A DNA stretch of 64,000 nucleotides. It comes from Sabethes cyaneus (Eukaryota > Arthropoda > Insecta > Diptera > Culicidae). The stretch covers positions 227,049,027 through 227,113,026 of the forward strand of contig NC_071355.1 of assembly GCF_943734655.1 (NCBI RefSeq), written 5' to 3'. Below are positions 47,100 to 57,809 of this stretch, one piece after another. A program made the position numbers and the translations under genes. The notes beneath the pieces are model-generated. The model ran no database searches, was not told the DNA's origin, and saw only the letters and a list, made by a program, of their open reading frames with translations. The stretch's first letter is position 1. Every line of letters begins with the position of its first letter.

Positions 47100-48062
47100 A
47101 ACATGGAAGCCGAAAGAAGAGAAAAAATTGTGTACAGTAATTTAAAAATCCATTGTGGTCTGCATATAGGCTAGTTAAACAGCTGAAATTGCCCAGAAAA
47201 ACCGTTTGGCGCGTTATCAAACGGTATAAGCAAACATTGACGACGTTTCGGAAGCCTCAAGCTAATCATCGGAGTGGAAATGTCGACCGGAAACTGCGTG
47301 TTAAGATTTTGAAGACCATCAAGAGAAATCCCAATCTGCCGGACCGTGGATTTGGGAAATTCGGTGCTGTCCATAGTACCGTGAGGAGAATTCGACTCCG
47401 GGAAGGAATCAAAGCCAAACCGAACCATAACACAGAATAGCGTGGCCAAAATCCGTGCTCGAACGCTATATGACCGGGTGCTAACCAAGTTCGACGGGTG
47501 TCTTCTGATGGGCGATGAAACCTATGTGACTTCCGGTAAATACCTGTTCATAAATTTTACTTGGCAACGGTACGGGGGGATGTTCCAAGCAAAATTAAAT
47601 TTGTTTTTGGTTACAAATTTGCACGAAAATACAGAAAATGATTTAGCAGCGCATTTGCAGCTGTGGCAGACAAATGAAAGTTTTCGTTTCAAATAAGACA
47701 ATGACGGTGGAACTGTACCAAAAGGAGTGTCTCCTAAAACGAATTTTACCGTGAAGCTTTGGCCAGATTTGGCAAGCTGTCATTACAGCAAAGTCGTTCA
47801 AGAATGGTATGCAGAGAAAGGGGTCCAGTTTGTTCCGAAAAACCTTAACCCACCCAATTGTCCCCAGTTTCACCCTGTTGAGAAATACTGGGAAATCATG
47901 AAGTGGAGACTCAAGACAAAGGGAAAAGTTGTGAAGGTTATCAATCAAATGAAGACTTGGTGGAATAAGATAACCAAAACGATGGACGAAGAAAGTGTGC
48001 GCCGCCTAATGAGCCATATTACAGGAAAAATTCGAGAATTCCTTCGAAACCGTGACGAATAA
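47100..48062 (+). mobile_element. DD37E mariner transposase pseudogene (ITmD37E-like)
   Basis: It encodes nearly a whole transposase across several frames. An amino-terminal helix-turn-helix (LPRKTVWRVIKRYKQTLTT) is followed by VHSTVRRIRLREGIKAKPN. The first catalytic Asp is in CLLMGDETYV. The second is in KLWPDLASCHYSK. The third residue, Glu, is in CPQFHPVEKYW. Exactly 37 residues separate the second Asp from the Glu. At least three frameshifts or stops (near 47160, 47440 and 47695-47745) and small losses around the catalytic core inactivate it. It is the best copy of three in the window (others at 1-362 and 4850-5760). Terminal repeats were not resolved. Confidence 0.8.
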
Positions 48063-50745
48063 TTTCATCCGTATGTTTTCTTAAAAGTATGAAGAAAATG
48101 CTACATTTGTGTAAGAAAAGATCTTGAATTCAAAATATCTTGAATCTTGAAATACACGCAATTGTTTTTGTTCCAATACTATCTGAAGCAAGCTTTACTA
48201 CGTACCTAATTGTTTTTCCAGCTGTTTGACCAAAGGCTAACAGTGTTAGTGTCCAATTATATGATAGATATCATATCTGAATAAATATGATTAAAAAATC
48301 CGAACAGTTAGATTTTTTGATCTAAAGAGCTCGCACCACCCGGCGGGTAGAATGCACTCTTGTCTTGGTAATTCAATATGCATTCGAAAAATGAAAATGG
48401 AAAAATGGAAAAAAAAAATCTTGAACAACTCCAAATTGCATTATTTTAAATTCAGAACATTCAGAAAGGTATATTTTTTAATTTTTGAAATATATTTTCG
48501 TAATGGAATTTCAATCGAGACTCATGGCGTTTCTCTCAACTAAAAGCAACGGAAATTTTGGGCCTTGCTTGAAATTTCTAGGACTAATTTCACTTTTGCC
48601 TTCCTGAATTTTTGATACATTGCACTATGGGCAAAAATAAGAGAAAAAGCGGATGCAATTAACCTACGACCTGCAGGGTGATAAAATATACGTGATCCTA
48701 AGTAAAATTTTCCGGAGAATCGCGTGGTACCGGCCTCTTTTCTGTTTATCATCGGGAAGTGCCCCGTTTTGCTCATTTTCCCCTATTTTTAATATTTTTC
48801 ACCCTTATTGGACTGTTCCAAGCAAGGCTGTAAGAAAACAAAAGTTAAAAACCTAATAATTTTGTGTAAAAAAGTCCGCAGAATCGAATAGGGCTTATCT
48901 CATTTAGTTTAGAGCACAATAATATATGTCATAAGTTGGGATCAAAACCATCATTTGTTTTTACAGAAATAGCATAAATAAGTGAATATTCTGTTATAAT
49001 TCAACATTGCTATTGCACAATGTTTTATTTAATACGCCTAAATGTGGCAGCTTTGATTTGGAATTTTATGCGTATCAAATAAATGCGTGTGTAACACGAA
49101 AACAAATCGACTAACTAACAGATATGTAGGTATTCCAGCACGCCAAATAATTAATGACGGCAGGTGAGCCAATGCAAAATCAGTAGTTAGGTACTTAAAA
49201 TTCGCATAATTTTGCAGTTGTGAGCTGCTAATAACACCGCTTCGAGGTTTATTCAATTATCAATTTGCTAGCATCAAAGTCTGGCGCACAGTGTGTTAGA
49301 CTCTTTAGCAGAAGGAAAAACTTGTTTGATTCTTTTCACTGGCCTACCATTCAAAATTTGTGTCTCTAAAACATATTAATTTCACTGGCGCTTTTCTGAT
49401 ATCGACATCAAGAGACTTGCATTTTACAAGAAGAGGATAAATAGTTCTTCCCATTTTGTACCAAACTTGCTACATTATGCCGAATTGTGCTGCTCATAAT
49501 CTTGCTACTAGTAGTTGGAGTAATCAATGTGAGAAAATCTCCCAGTCGGGTTCATTGTTTCGTGTCTGTCGGAATCTATTCTTCTTTCACTATACGCCAC
49601 TCTGCTGCTGTTGGGACATAAATAGGCATATCTCGCCCTGCCCGCCGCGGGGGGTTCAAAGGGGGCGTCGCGTCGGGTGGAAAAATCACGATACCGTAAC
49701 GAAAAAGTAGGAGGTGTCTACTTTTCGGCGGTACCGGTCTGATGCCGAGATTTAAGATGGCTTCCTGGCCGGTGGATTAAGCCGGCTATTTAGCAATGAA
49801 TGCTGGTTTCGAGCGACCAGACGTTGTTGTACGGTATACATCATCGGTGATATCAAAATATATTATATTGAACACTTTATTTAACAATTGCCATATTTAT
49901 CTGTCAATTATAGAAAAATGTGAAGACTTTGATTAGATTAACCCTCAATTGATAAACCGGGTACACCTGTACCCCTGTCAAAATTTTCGAGTTCCAGTTT
50001 CGAACTGTTCTTTTTGAAATATCGTTAAAAGACACAAAATACTTGTTGTTGTACATAATTGTACGTAAATTGAAGCGTTCAAATAAGAATTTTTATATTT
50101 ATAACCGGATGCTTCAACTGTTCGAATTTTGTCGGATTTTCGGTCAGTGAATTTAAGGCTCAATTTGGCTTAAGACTGGACCCTTCTTTTTCGACAGACT
50201 TCGCAGCCGGTTGTTAGAGTACAGGACAATTACGGGGTTAGTGCAATGGACCTACTGACTGACTGGGTGGAAAAACCCACATGGGTTTAAACTTCCATAT
50301 GGTAGTCAAATTTAAGTCTAATTAAGAGTAACTGAAATGACGGGACATATTTCAAATTTTAAACTTCATAAAACTGCAAAACAGCAACAAAAAACAATTA
50401 CTATTTTTAAACAGCAATTAATATAACTGTAGTTTAAAAAAATTAATCAGTAATCGGTCACTTTCATGTACATTTCATGTATACACAATTGTACAATTGT
50501 AAATACAATTGAAAGAAGTAATAGGTGCCTCTGTTGATGCTGTAGATGCTCTGTTTTTCTTCAAATCTTGTGTACCTGCTTCTTTTCGAAAAATTTAACA
50601 CCTATTATTGTCGTCTAAAGTGCACCGTTCTAAGGCATGGCCCTAAAATTATCGCTTATTTTGCAATTTGGCAATTACATGCTATGATTATACATACCTA
50701 ATTGATGAAAAGCATAGTTATTACATAAAATAAACCAACTATACG
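48063..50745. other. intergenic, no supported gene
   Basis: AT-rich. 49610-49760 is a small GC-rich patch. At 49938-49974 TTAACCCTC is followed by a perfect hairpin, GGGTAC-ACCT-GTACCC, resembling the left end of the TTAA MITE at 13.7 kb. Confidence 0.4.
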
Positions 50746-50747
50746 AT

Positions 50748-50860
50748 TGTTAAGACGCTCAACGGAGTGGGAGCGTGTAACCCAGAACCGAGTACAATGG
50801 TCAATGGAGATAAGTTCGCCATTCCGGTTCTAAGCTGCTAAAGCAAGGAAGGAAGGTTTT
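50748..50860 (+). mobile_element. LINE 3'-end fragment
   Basis: Translates as an LRRSTEWERVTQNRVQWSM-like stretch, the conserved carboxy terminus of the RTE-like LINEs here, followed by AAGGAAGGAAGG tail repeats. Confidence 0.5.
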
Positions 50861-51019
50861 TTGTGGATTCGTAACTGTCAAGCACACGTTTTTTCAAGAA
50901 ATTGTTGATTTACTATAATCGCACGGGTCGCTGTTTCTTCGGTTAAGTTAGCTGTGGAAAATTTACTTGATCAGACAAGCATAAAAGGAAAATGTTTTGA
51001 AATAGAAATAAAAAATAAT

Positions 51020-51770
51020 AATTCAAGCCTATTAGAATGATGGTGTATCAATCCGAGAAATTGGACACAGATTTATTAGATCTGGTGAAGTGGTAAGAAA
51101 CTACTCGCAGGATTCAAAAAATGATCGAAAGTCAAAGTTATTAGCGACGGTTAAACGATTCATTGTGAAGTTTTATGAAGAAAAATTTCGTAAGATTTTG
51201 GACAGCAGTCCCATTATTATTCGATCTCAAATGAACGAAGCTCCAAATCACATACAAAAACGTTTGAAATTCGCCAAGCTCACTATGGCACGCAAGAGGA
51301 GCACGTTAAAATCTTTGTGTTTTGAAATGTTCTAAAAAAACTCCGGAGTTTTATTTTATTGTTTTTAATTATGTTGACGTTTGTTATTCCACTGTAGATC
51401 ATCTTTTCTGCAAAAAAAAAGCTCAGTGAAGATAGCTCCCGTGCATGTTGGCAAATTTGCTTGTAATTTCGGAGGAGCTTTTCTAAAGGGTGGAGTAAAG
51501 TTTTTGTGCGCCTGAAAAGCTAAATCTTGCAGGATTAGCTCCTCAAATGAAAGTTGAAATTCTGCACAGCTACCTGGTTCCGTTGAAAGCGAAATACCGA
51601 CACAAAAAAATTCATATTACAGTAAGACAACACAGATATTTACATCAGTTAGGCTACAAGCTGGTTCCAAAGCCGCAAAATTGAACTATTGTGTAAACGA
51701 GGTCGCAGTCCGGATCTAAATTCAGTAAGCATCTCCGTGGAATCTATAAATTAAGAAAGATGAGACGTTT
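51020..51770 (+). mobile_element. Tc1-like transposase remnant
   Basis: It starts with a DDGVSIREIGHRFIRSGEVV-type helix-turn-helix, then 51090-51335 carries APNHIQKRLKFAKLTMARK, the block before the first catalytic Asp in Tc1 transposases. Near 51710 a RSPDLNS block matches the SPDLNPIE motif around the last catalytic residue. Many stops; dead. Confidence 0.6.
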
Positions 51771-53060
51771 TATTAGTTCTACTATTTATCTACTACTACT
51801 CTGCCAGTTCAGTATTCCGAATTCAACTTGCAGGCTTTATCAGTGCCTATTTCGTAATACGTCGAAACTTGAAACAGATATTAATGAAACCTGCTAAAAA
51901 AGTAAAGCTTTGGATGTCATTAATACTTGATCCTCTTTAATCGATAGATTTCGCAGCCGACTCAATTGGACATTTACTGGGCTAGTGCTGATCATACTGA
52001 TTCTATGTAGCAGCATCACCCAGCCGAGATTCGACTATGTGTCAACTAGCTTGTTAAGACCAGCATCGTACTTGAGAGCTACCCGGGAGGTCGAAGGTGG
52101 AATGGAGCCTACAATTAGCTTTCAGAATAAAAAAAAGTAGAATTAAATGGTAATGGGAATGGCAAATGTAGGCCGAATTTAGAAGTAGGCTGGAAATACC
52201 CTCTCGTACCCATATCAGTTTCCTCTAAATGCAAGCCGTAGGTGCTACGAGATCTGGATATATTTGTCGTGATGTGGTAAAAATATTGGATGAGTGCTCT
52301 GAAATTTTTATTCTGCCTTTGATACTCACCAGCAAAAATCTAACAATAATCCTATAAGTTTATAGTCAAGTTTATCGATGGTACCTTTTCTATCTCTTAT
52401 CAGTTTTATCATTATCATAAACCAGTAAAGTGTAATTTTGTTTTCAGCTCAATTTGATTCTCTTTGTTAGACTTTGATAGAAAGTGTGAATCAACTCATT
52501 GATATTTTCAGATACTAAAGAAAATTTAATAGTGTTCCTTGACCAAGAGATAAAGCAGCGTTCATACTTCTAGTTAACGCTAGTTCTAGTTGAAACGCCG
52601 TATTTAAAACCACATAGTAATACTAGTTTTGCGATATATGTATACTGAGTAACTCGCAGGATAAATTGGCATTGGTTAAATTAACCACTACACGAAGGCT
52701 TGCCTTAAAATCAAAACACAAATTGGTAGAATTAGAAGTAGTAAAATTTACAGGAATTCTTTTATGTGTTCAGATAAAATAACTCACCACTTAAACAACA
52801 GTTTTCGTCTTTTTTAAACCGCGGTAATTCCGATGTTTTATTTAGTAACGATTAAAACTAGATTGAAAGGCAGCACAGTACACATATGCACGATAAAGCT
52901 GATAATCACCATCACAGCCAGACCTAATCAAAGATTTCATGACTTTTCACAAAACAATTCAAGAACTCTCCAATTAGTTCTAGCAGTGAGGGGGATGTCA
53001 CGTCACTTTTCACTATGTCACACGCACCGTAGATTCACTTTAAATATCCAAAAATATTTT
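51771..53060. other. intergenic, no supported gene
   Basis: AT-rich with short frames only. 52100-52160 has AGTAGAATTAAAT, also found near 46250, perhaps a degraded shared repeat. Confidence 0.4.
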
Positions 53061-53065
53061 TCACA

Positions 53066-53272
53066 CTAATCGATTGATGCTAGTCGATGAAGTTTTAGCT
53101 GAAACCTTATCCGTACTATAGCAACCATCGCAGACAGTGCTTGTTAGAGGAGAATTGGAGCCGGAACTAGAACTTACCTCGGTCCGATCCAGCGATCTAC
53201 TGTTTAGTAGTGATCCACCGAGGTCGGAAGTAACTTCTTGGAGCCCCGAGCCTAGGGTGAACTCTTTCTCTT
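53066..53272 (-). CDS. possible Ser-rich coding exon, unconfirmed
   Basis: On the minus strand a frame stays open for about 65 codons through FTLGSGLQEVTSDLGG and SLLNSRSLDRTEVSSSSG. It contains a donor-like GAG|GTAAGT at about 53177. The Ser-rich wording and codon choice look more protein-like than neighbouring frames, and the strand matches Su(H). There is no start, no clear acceptor and no known domain. It could be a fast-evolving host exon, transposon debris or chance. Confidence 0.2.
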
Positions 53273-53684
53273 TCTTTCAAACAATTAGTATGGTTAAGAA
53301 GAAATGGCAAAAAGGAAATAGCCGAAGTAGGAAGCAAGGGAAAAAACTTCAAGAACAATAAAAATGTAAAGGAAGAATTATCATGAAACAGTGATTTACA
53401 TAACGCAAATATTTTTCGAAAGAAAAATCACAAGATCTCCCCTGCTATGGGAAAAGATGTTCAGAAAAGTGTAGAGATTGTGGAGTAAAAGGAAGTAAAA
53501 AGAGATCAGTTCCCACGTGTTAAAAAAAATAATTTAATCTAGAGTGCGTTCCTTGAGTAGACTTCCCCCAACCAGCCTACTGTTTGAATCCAGCGATCGT
53601 TCCGATTCAGTTCGCTGGCTGCAGCACCATCCCCTCCCTCGCGATGATGGCTTTTGTTTTCCAATTCATTATAGTTATCACCTA

Positions 53685-53996
53685 CCTTTTCGTGTTGCCG
53701 GGCCGGTGGTGCCGATGCCGAAGGAAGGTTTTTCTATTGCTTTCGTTGTTGGTAGTCACAAAAGTTTTTCCCTCGGAAATCAAAGCACCGTGAATGAGAC
53801 ATGAAAAATTGCAGGCTATCAGCATTGCCGTCGCCACTGCCATTGCCGCTGCCGATGAGGCTTCTTCGCGGCGTTTTGGCTTTTCTTCCGTTGCTTTTCT
53901 CACCGGGGTCACAATGCGTGATCTTAATCCATACTGATTAGATTGTGCTGGCTGCACGAGGGGTGTTCCATTGGATGGGTCCCTCGAAGGTGACAT
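53685..53996 (-). CDS. possible first coding exon, unconfirmed
   Basis: From an ATG at 53996 the minus strand encodes MSPSRDPSNGTPLVQPAQSN and continues open for 104 codons. Donor-like sites are CCG|GTGAGA (about 53900) and AAG|GTAGGT (about 53685). The region is GC-richer than its surroundings. A hydrophobic stretch (AMAVATAMLIACNFSCLI) falls mid-sequence. No domain recognised. It could be the start of an undetected gene whose later exons include 53066-53272. Confidence 0.2.
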
Positions 53997-53999
53997 AAT

Positions 54000-55129
54000 G
54001 ATGAGGAGTTTTTTGGGGGAGATTATCGTTTGGTTAGCGCACGGAAATAATGTCAGGTTTACAGATCGATCGTTCAGACTAGTTGAAATAAATTCCTGTT
54101 TGATTTACAATACATCATAAGTTATTTGTACTCTATTGAGGACATACTTTTTTTCGTTGGGGAAAAAATTGAGTTAGGGCGTATGTTTGGTGCAAAAATC
54201 ATTTCATATAAGGTACTAGGTTTTATATAAGTAAAAAATGATTCCAATAGTCATTAAATGTCCTATGCTGGCACCCCTCGTTTCGTTTTTTTGTCTCAAT
54301 TATTCGCTACATTCACCATGGAAGAGCACTGAAGTCACCGGTTTTATAATTCTTCTACATAACATCACTCAATGGGTCTCCACCTGCTGCGAACGGAGTT
54401 TTCCTTCCAAGGTGGTTTAACAATTCCAAACAACCTGTTTGCCATTCAACGCCGGAACACCGTGGAATGTTCCGGAACAGAAGTTGGGATTTATTTGCAG
54501 TTTTACTACCGTGGCCGCTGTGTGCTGTTTTTTTCCGCCCGCCATATTTTGGTTTTGAATGGGTGGGAAAATCCGTTCCGTGCTGACTGAACATTCTTGT
54601 TCTTGTAGCTCAGTTTTCCCAGCCATAATTGCTAGCTTGATTGTTTTCAAAATATATAAATTATGCTTTTCTTTTATCAGTCTGCGCTAGTTTGCACTAA
54701 TAATAGAAGGTGTATATTTACATATAATCCATTATATCCATTCTGATTAGTACCGTTTCTTTAGGAAATTTTCTTTTGTTCTGATGCGCAAGAGAAAAAA
54801 ATCAGGCATCGGCGTTTCTCGCTTCGCTGCACTAAATATGTGATGATAACCGGACTGCAATATTAATTAGATCAGTCCAACTTTTGATGTTCTCACGATT
54901 TAACAAGCTGATTGAAAATACAATTAGACAGCAGCTTGTTAGCGTCATGGAAATCAACTGGGAAGAAGATTTGATGCATAGTAAACTAATAACATCGGGC
55001 TCTCAGATCGGGGCCATATTGCGGTATCAACTATTCAAGTATCGTGTGTTGAGAGGAATTCGATGTCATCTTTTGGAACATTTCGGGTGTTGTGAGATAT
55101 ACGATTTAGGATCTTGGATTGGAGAGGAA
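54000..55129. other. intergenic, nothing recognised
   Basis: Opposite frames at 54355-54594 (-) and 54372-54590 (+) are open but show no family likeness. Confidence 0.4.
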
Positions 55130-55289
55130 GCTAAAGCCAATTTCAAATCAAATTTTGAGTCCAAATGTGAGTCATGTGAATTAAAATTTCAAGTCGGATT
55201 TCAAGTACAATTTAATGTCCAATGTCTCTAATTACGTATAATTTTATGTCGATTTTGAAATAAAATTTCAATTTTTTGTGATTTTTTTA

Positions 55290-55425
55290 TAACGGTAGTT
55301 TTTTACAATTGACAAAAAGGACGCTAGAAGAAAGTCATGAAACAAAGATATTGATAATGTTTTAAACAGAACGGGAACAAGGCGTGATGGGTCAAAAGCG
55401 TTAAATTAGATAAGAGAGGGTCCGA
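55290..55425 (-). repeat. SINE-tail repeat copy in the array
   Basis: GACGCTAGAAGAAAGTCATG and the following purine-rich block match the 11.6 and 27.5 kb copies, in the same orientation as the latter. Confidence 0.5.
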
Positions 55426-55925
55426 GTTTCTAGTGCGTCACCAGCTGGTGACACATTTCTCTATGCTCAACAACAATTGCTCAATTTCATTAAACAACTT
55501 CAAAAACGCCTGTAATATTCTGCAGTCCTTGATTCGTCTGACTACAAGATATATTTTCTTTTCGCCCCAGATTACTTCCCTTTGGCACACCAGAACTATT
55601 TTTGAACGTAACAGACCTGTATCAAGTTGCGCAAGTGTCAATTTCGCATGCAATTCCAGGCCCAATTGCATGTCTAATATAAGGTCTAATTTCAAGTTAA
55701 ATTTTACAGCCAAATTCAATTACAATTTCGTATCCAATTTCAAGTATAATTCCATGTTCAGTTTTAAGTAAACTTTCAATACTAATTTCAAGTCCAATTT
55801 CGGGTCTAACTTCAAATCCAATTTCATGTCCGATTGAAGTAGAATTTAAAATCTTACTGATATATTTATATACTTACTTATGAGTCATATTTCAAGGAAA
55901 GTTATACCTAATTTATACCTATGAC

Positions 55926-56133
55926 CAGCGCTGCCACAAATACAGATATTTGTGCATGCATAAATTTGGGGCCCTGCCATTTTTTCCGGAGTATTTTTTT
56001 CTCGGTCTAATCTTTTATTGAGGAGTATTTTATAATTCAGGAACATTAGAAGAGCCGAGAATCACAGCAACTAAAATAATTTATGAGTCCCAAATATATG
56101 CATGAACAAATATCTGTATTTGTGGCAGTGCTG
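55926..56133. mobile_element. hAT-type MITE, 208 bp
   Basis: Ends CAGCGCTGCCACAAATACAG and the reverse complement of CAGCACTGCCACAAATACAG; the inverted repeat runs about 45 bases. Flanks CCTATGAC (55918-55925) and TCTATGAC (56134-56141) match at 7 of 8, an 8-bp target duplication typical of hAT transposons. Non-coding. Confidence 0.75.
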
Positions 56134-56470
56134 TCTATGACCTATGTCCAATTTTATGTTTAACTTTAACTCTGATTTTAAATCCATTTTCAAGTCTACT
56201 TTTAAGTGCAAATGCAACTTAGGGTCTAATTTCAAATACTATTTCCAGCCCAATTTCAAATCCAATTTCATGTCATATTTCAGGTCAAGTTCAATTTAAG
56301 TCCAATATCAATTTCAAATTGAATTTTAAAACTTGAAATTTAAGTTCCGAGTTTAAGTTTAAGAAATTTAATTCCGAGTTTAAGTTCAAATTCGAATCTC
56401 AATTCTAATCTAAAGAAAAGTCAAATCTTGAGCCTAAAATTGAGTTTTCAATTTCAAAGTCCAAGTCAGA

Positions 56471-57536
56471 CTGGGATACGTGCCTCGCTTTGCCCATAAA
56501 ATTTAACATAAAAAATCCTTATGTTGTAACCTGGAAGTCTGGGATTTTAGACCTAATCGATCGTTGATTAAATCGATTGATCTGCGAAACCAAAAGCAAG
56601 CAAGAATTCGATTTTTGGTCCGGAACCCAGCATCGAAATGTAAGTGTTGTCACAGAATATTCAAATTCTTACTATTTTGATTGATCTCATCGATCACAGT
56701 AAATATAGGTACACAAATATAAAAAAAAAATGAACCACCAAAGTTCAAAGCACCAACATAATTTTGAGTTATGAAAACAACACGTGTTTCAATACAAGTT
56801 GATACATTCTTTCGATTCAAAAACCACACACTTTTCGCTACTTCTTTGGCAATTTTATTCCCATTTAAAAATGCGCAGTTTCATTCCGTTTATAGAACAG
56901 TAGGTTTGAACGGCAAAAATGTCTTTCTTAGTACAGCTGCTACCACTAGCTATGTATGCAAAAAAACGTTCGTTGTTATCTTTTTTTTCGCACAAAAAAT
57001 AGTCACATTGTTTCCATATTTACTTTAAATACTTTGTTCTTTTTTTATCTTTAAAACCTGCATATATCACTTTTTTTCAATGTCTGTCTGTGATTAATCA
57101 CGTAATCTCTCATCTTAAAAATAGTAATTCTCTTACAAAAAATCTGTCAAAATACGACTTTCCTTAAAAATAGAGTAGGAAATGATAGTCTACATTCATC
57201 TCTGCTAAAGGAGAGAAAAGATCTTAGGAAAAATATGTTACTTGGACATATTCACTTGTTGTTCCTGTGGACATTATATATAGCAATTTGTTCATTGGCC
57301 TAAGTCTGCGTTTGTTTTTTTTTCTTGTAGTAGTAGTAGTAGTAGGAATAAAAGTTGAGATTACACACTGATTTCTCTCATTCGGGATGCTCGTTCGATT
57401 CGTTAAAAATACTGTGTATAAATTAGCAAATATGTATAGATAGGTAATTCTCATCCGAATCGATTCGACAAAACATAATAAATATATACTTTTTACCCTC
57501 CGACGACAAACATTAATAATAAAAAAAGTGATTATC
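56471..57536. other. region 3' of Su(H), no gene
   Basis: Includes the presumed Su(H) 3' UTR near 57536, a TAG microsatellite (about 57328-57346) and AT-rich spacer. I could not fix the Su(H) poly(A) signal. Confidence 0.45.
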
Positions 57537-57809
57537 TTACGGTATTCCTCCACCATGTGAGCTCCAGGCCACGTCGGAGATCGGTGGCAGCGAACCGCCG
57601 GAACCAACCCCACCGCCCGCTGTTACGCTGTTACTGTTACCATTGTTGCTATTGCTGTTTGCGCTGTTGGCCCGCCGCAGCACGTCTTCCGCAGCGGGAC
57701 AGGGCTGCCGGGGGCCTGGCTCGGGCGTGTAGGTAAAAGTCAGACCTGTGGCGTAGATTATGCCGTCGTTGCGTACCAGCGAAATAGGCACTTGCGTTGG
57801 CTGGCGCAC
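57537..57809 (-). CDS. Su(H): Su(H) last exon: end of CTD and low-complexity tail
   Basis: Acceptor AATTAG before GTGCGCCAG, stop TAA at 57539-57537. 90 codons; the final 45 residues are Ala/Asn/Ser/Gly-rich and probably unstructured, unlike the conserved first part. Confidence 0.93.
   Translation of the reverse strand: MRQPTQVPISLVRNDGIIYATGLTFTYTPEPGPRQPCPAAEDVLRRANSANSNSNNGNSNSVTAGGGVGSGGSLPPISDVAWSSHGGGIP

Larger units (their letters stand above)
55130..56470. repeat. degenerate array of AAGTCCAATTTC-type units
   Basis: Blocks at 55130-55260, 55655-55850 and 56150-56470 are built from variants of a roughly 12-base unit such as TTCAAGTCCAAT. They are separated by a SINE-tail copy (about 55290-55425), an unrelated stretch and a MITE (55926-56133). 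It can be translated as Asn/Phe/Lys-rich peptide, but this is a by-product of the repeat. Confidence 0.65.

Noticed and set aside
57224..57613. 129-codon minus-strand frame with poly-Thr
   Set aside because: It overlaps the Su(H) last exon in another frame, and its Thr run comes from the TAG microsatellite.
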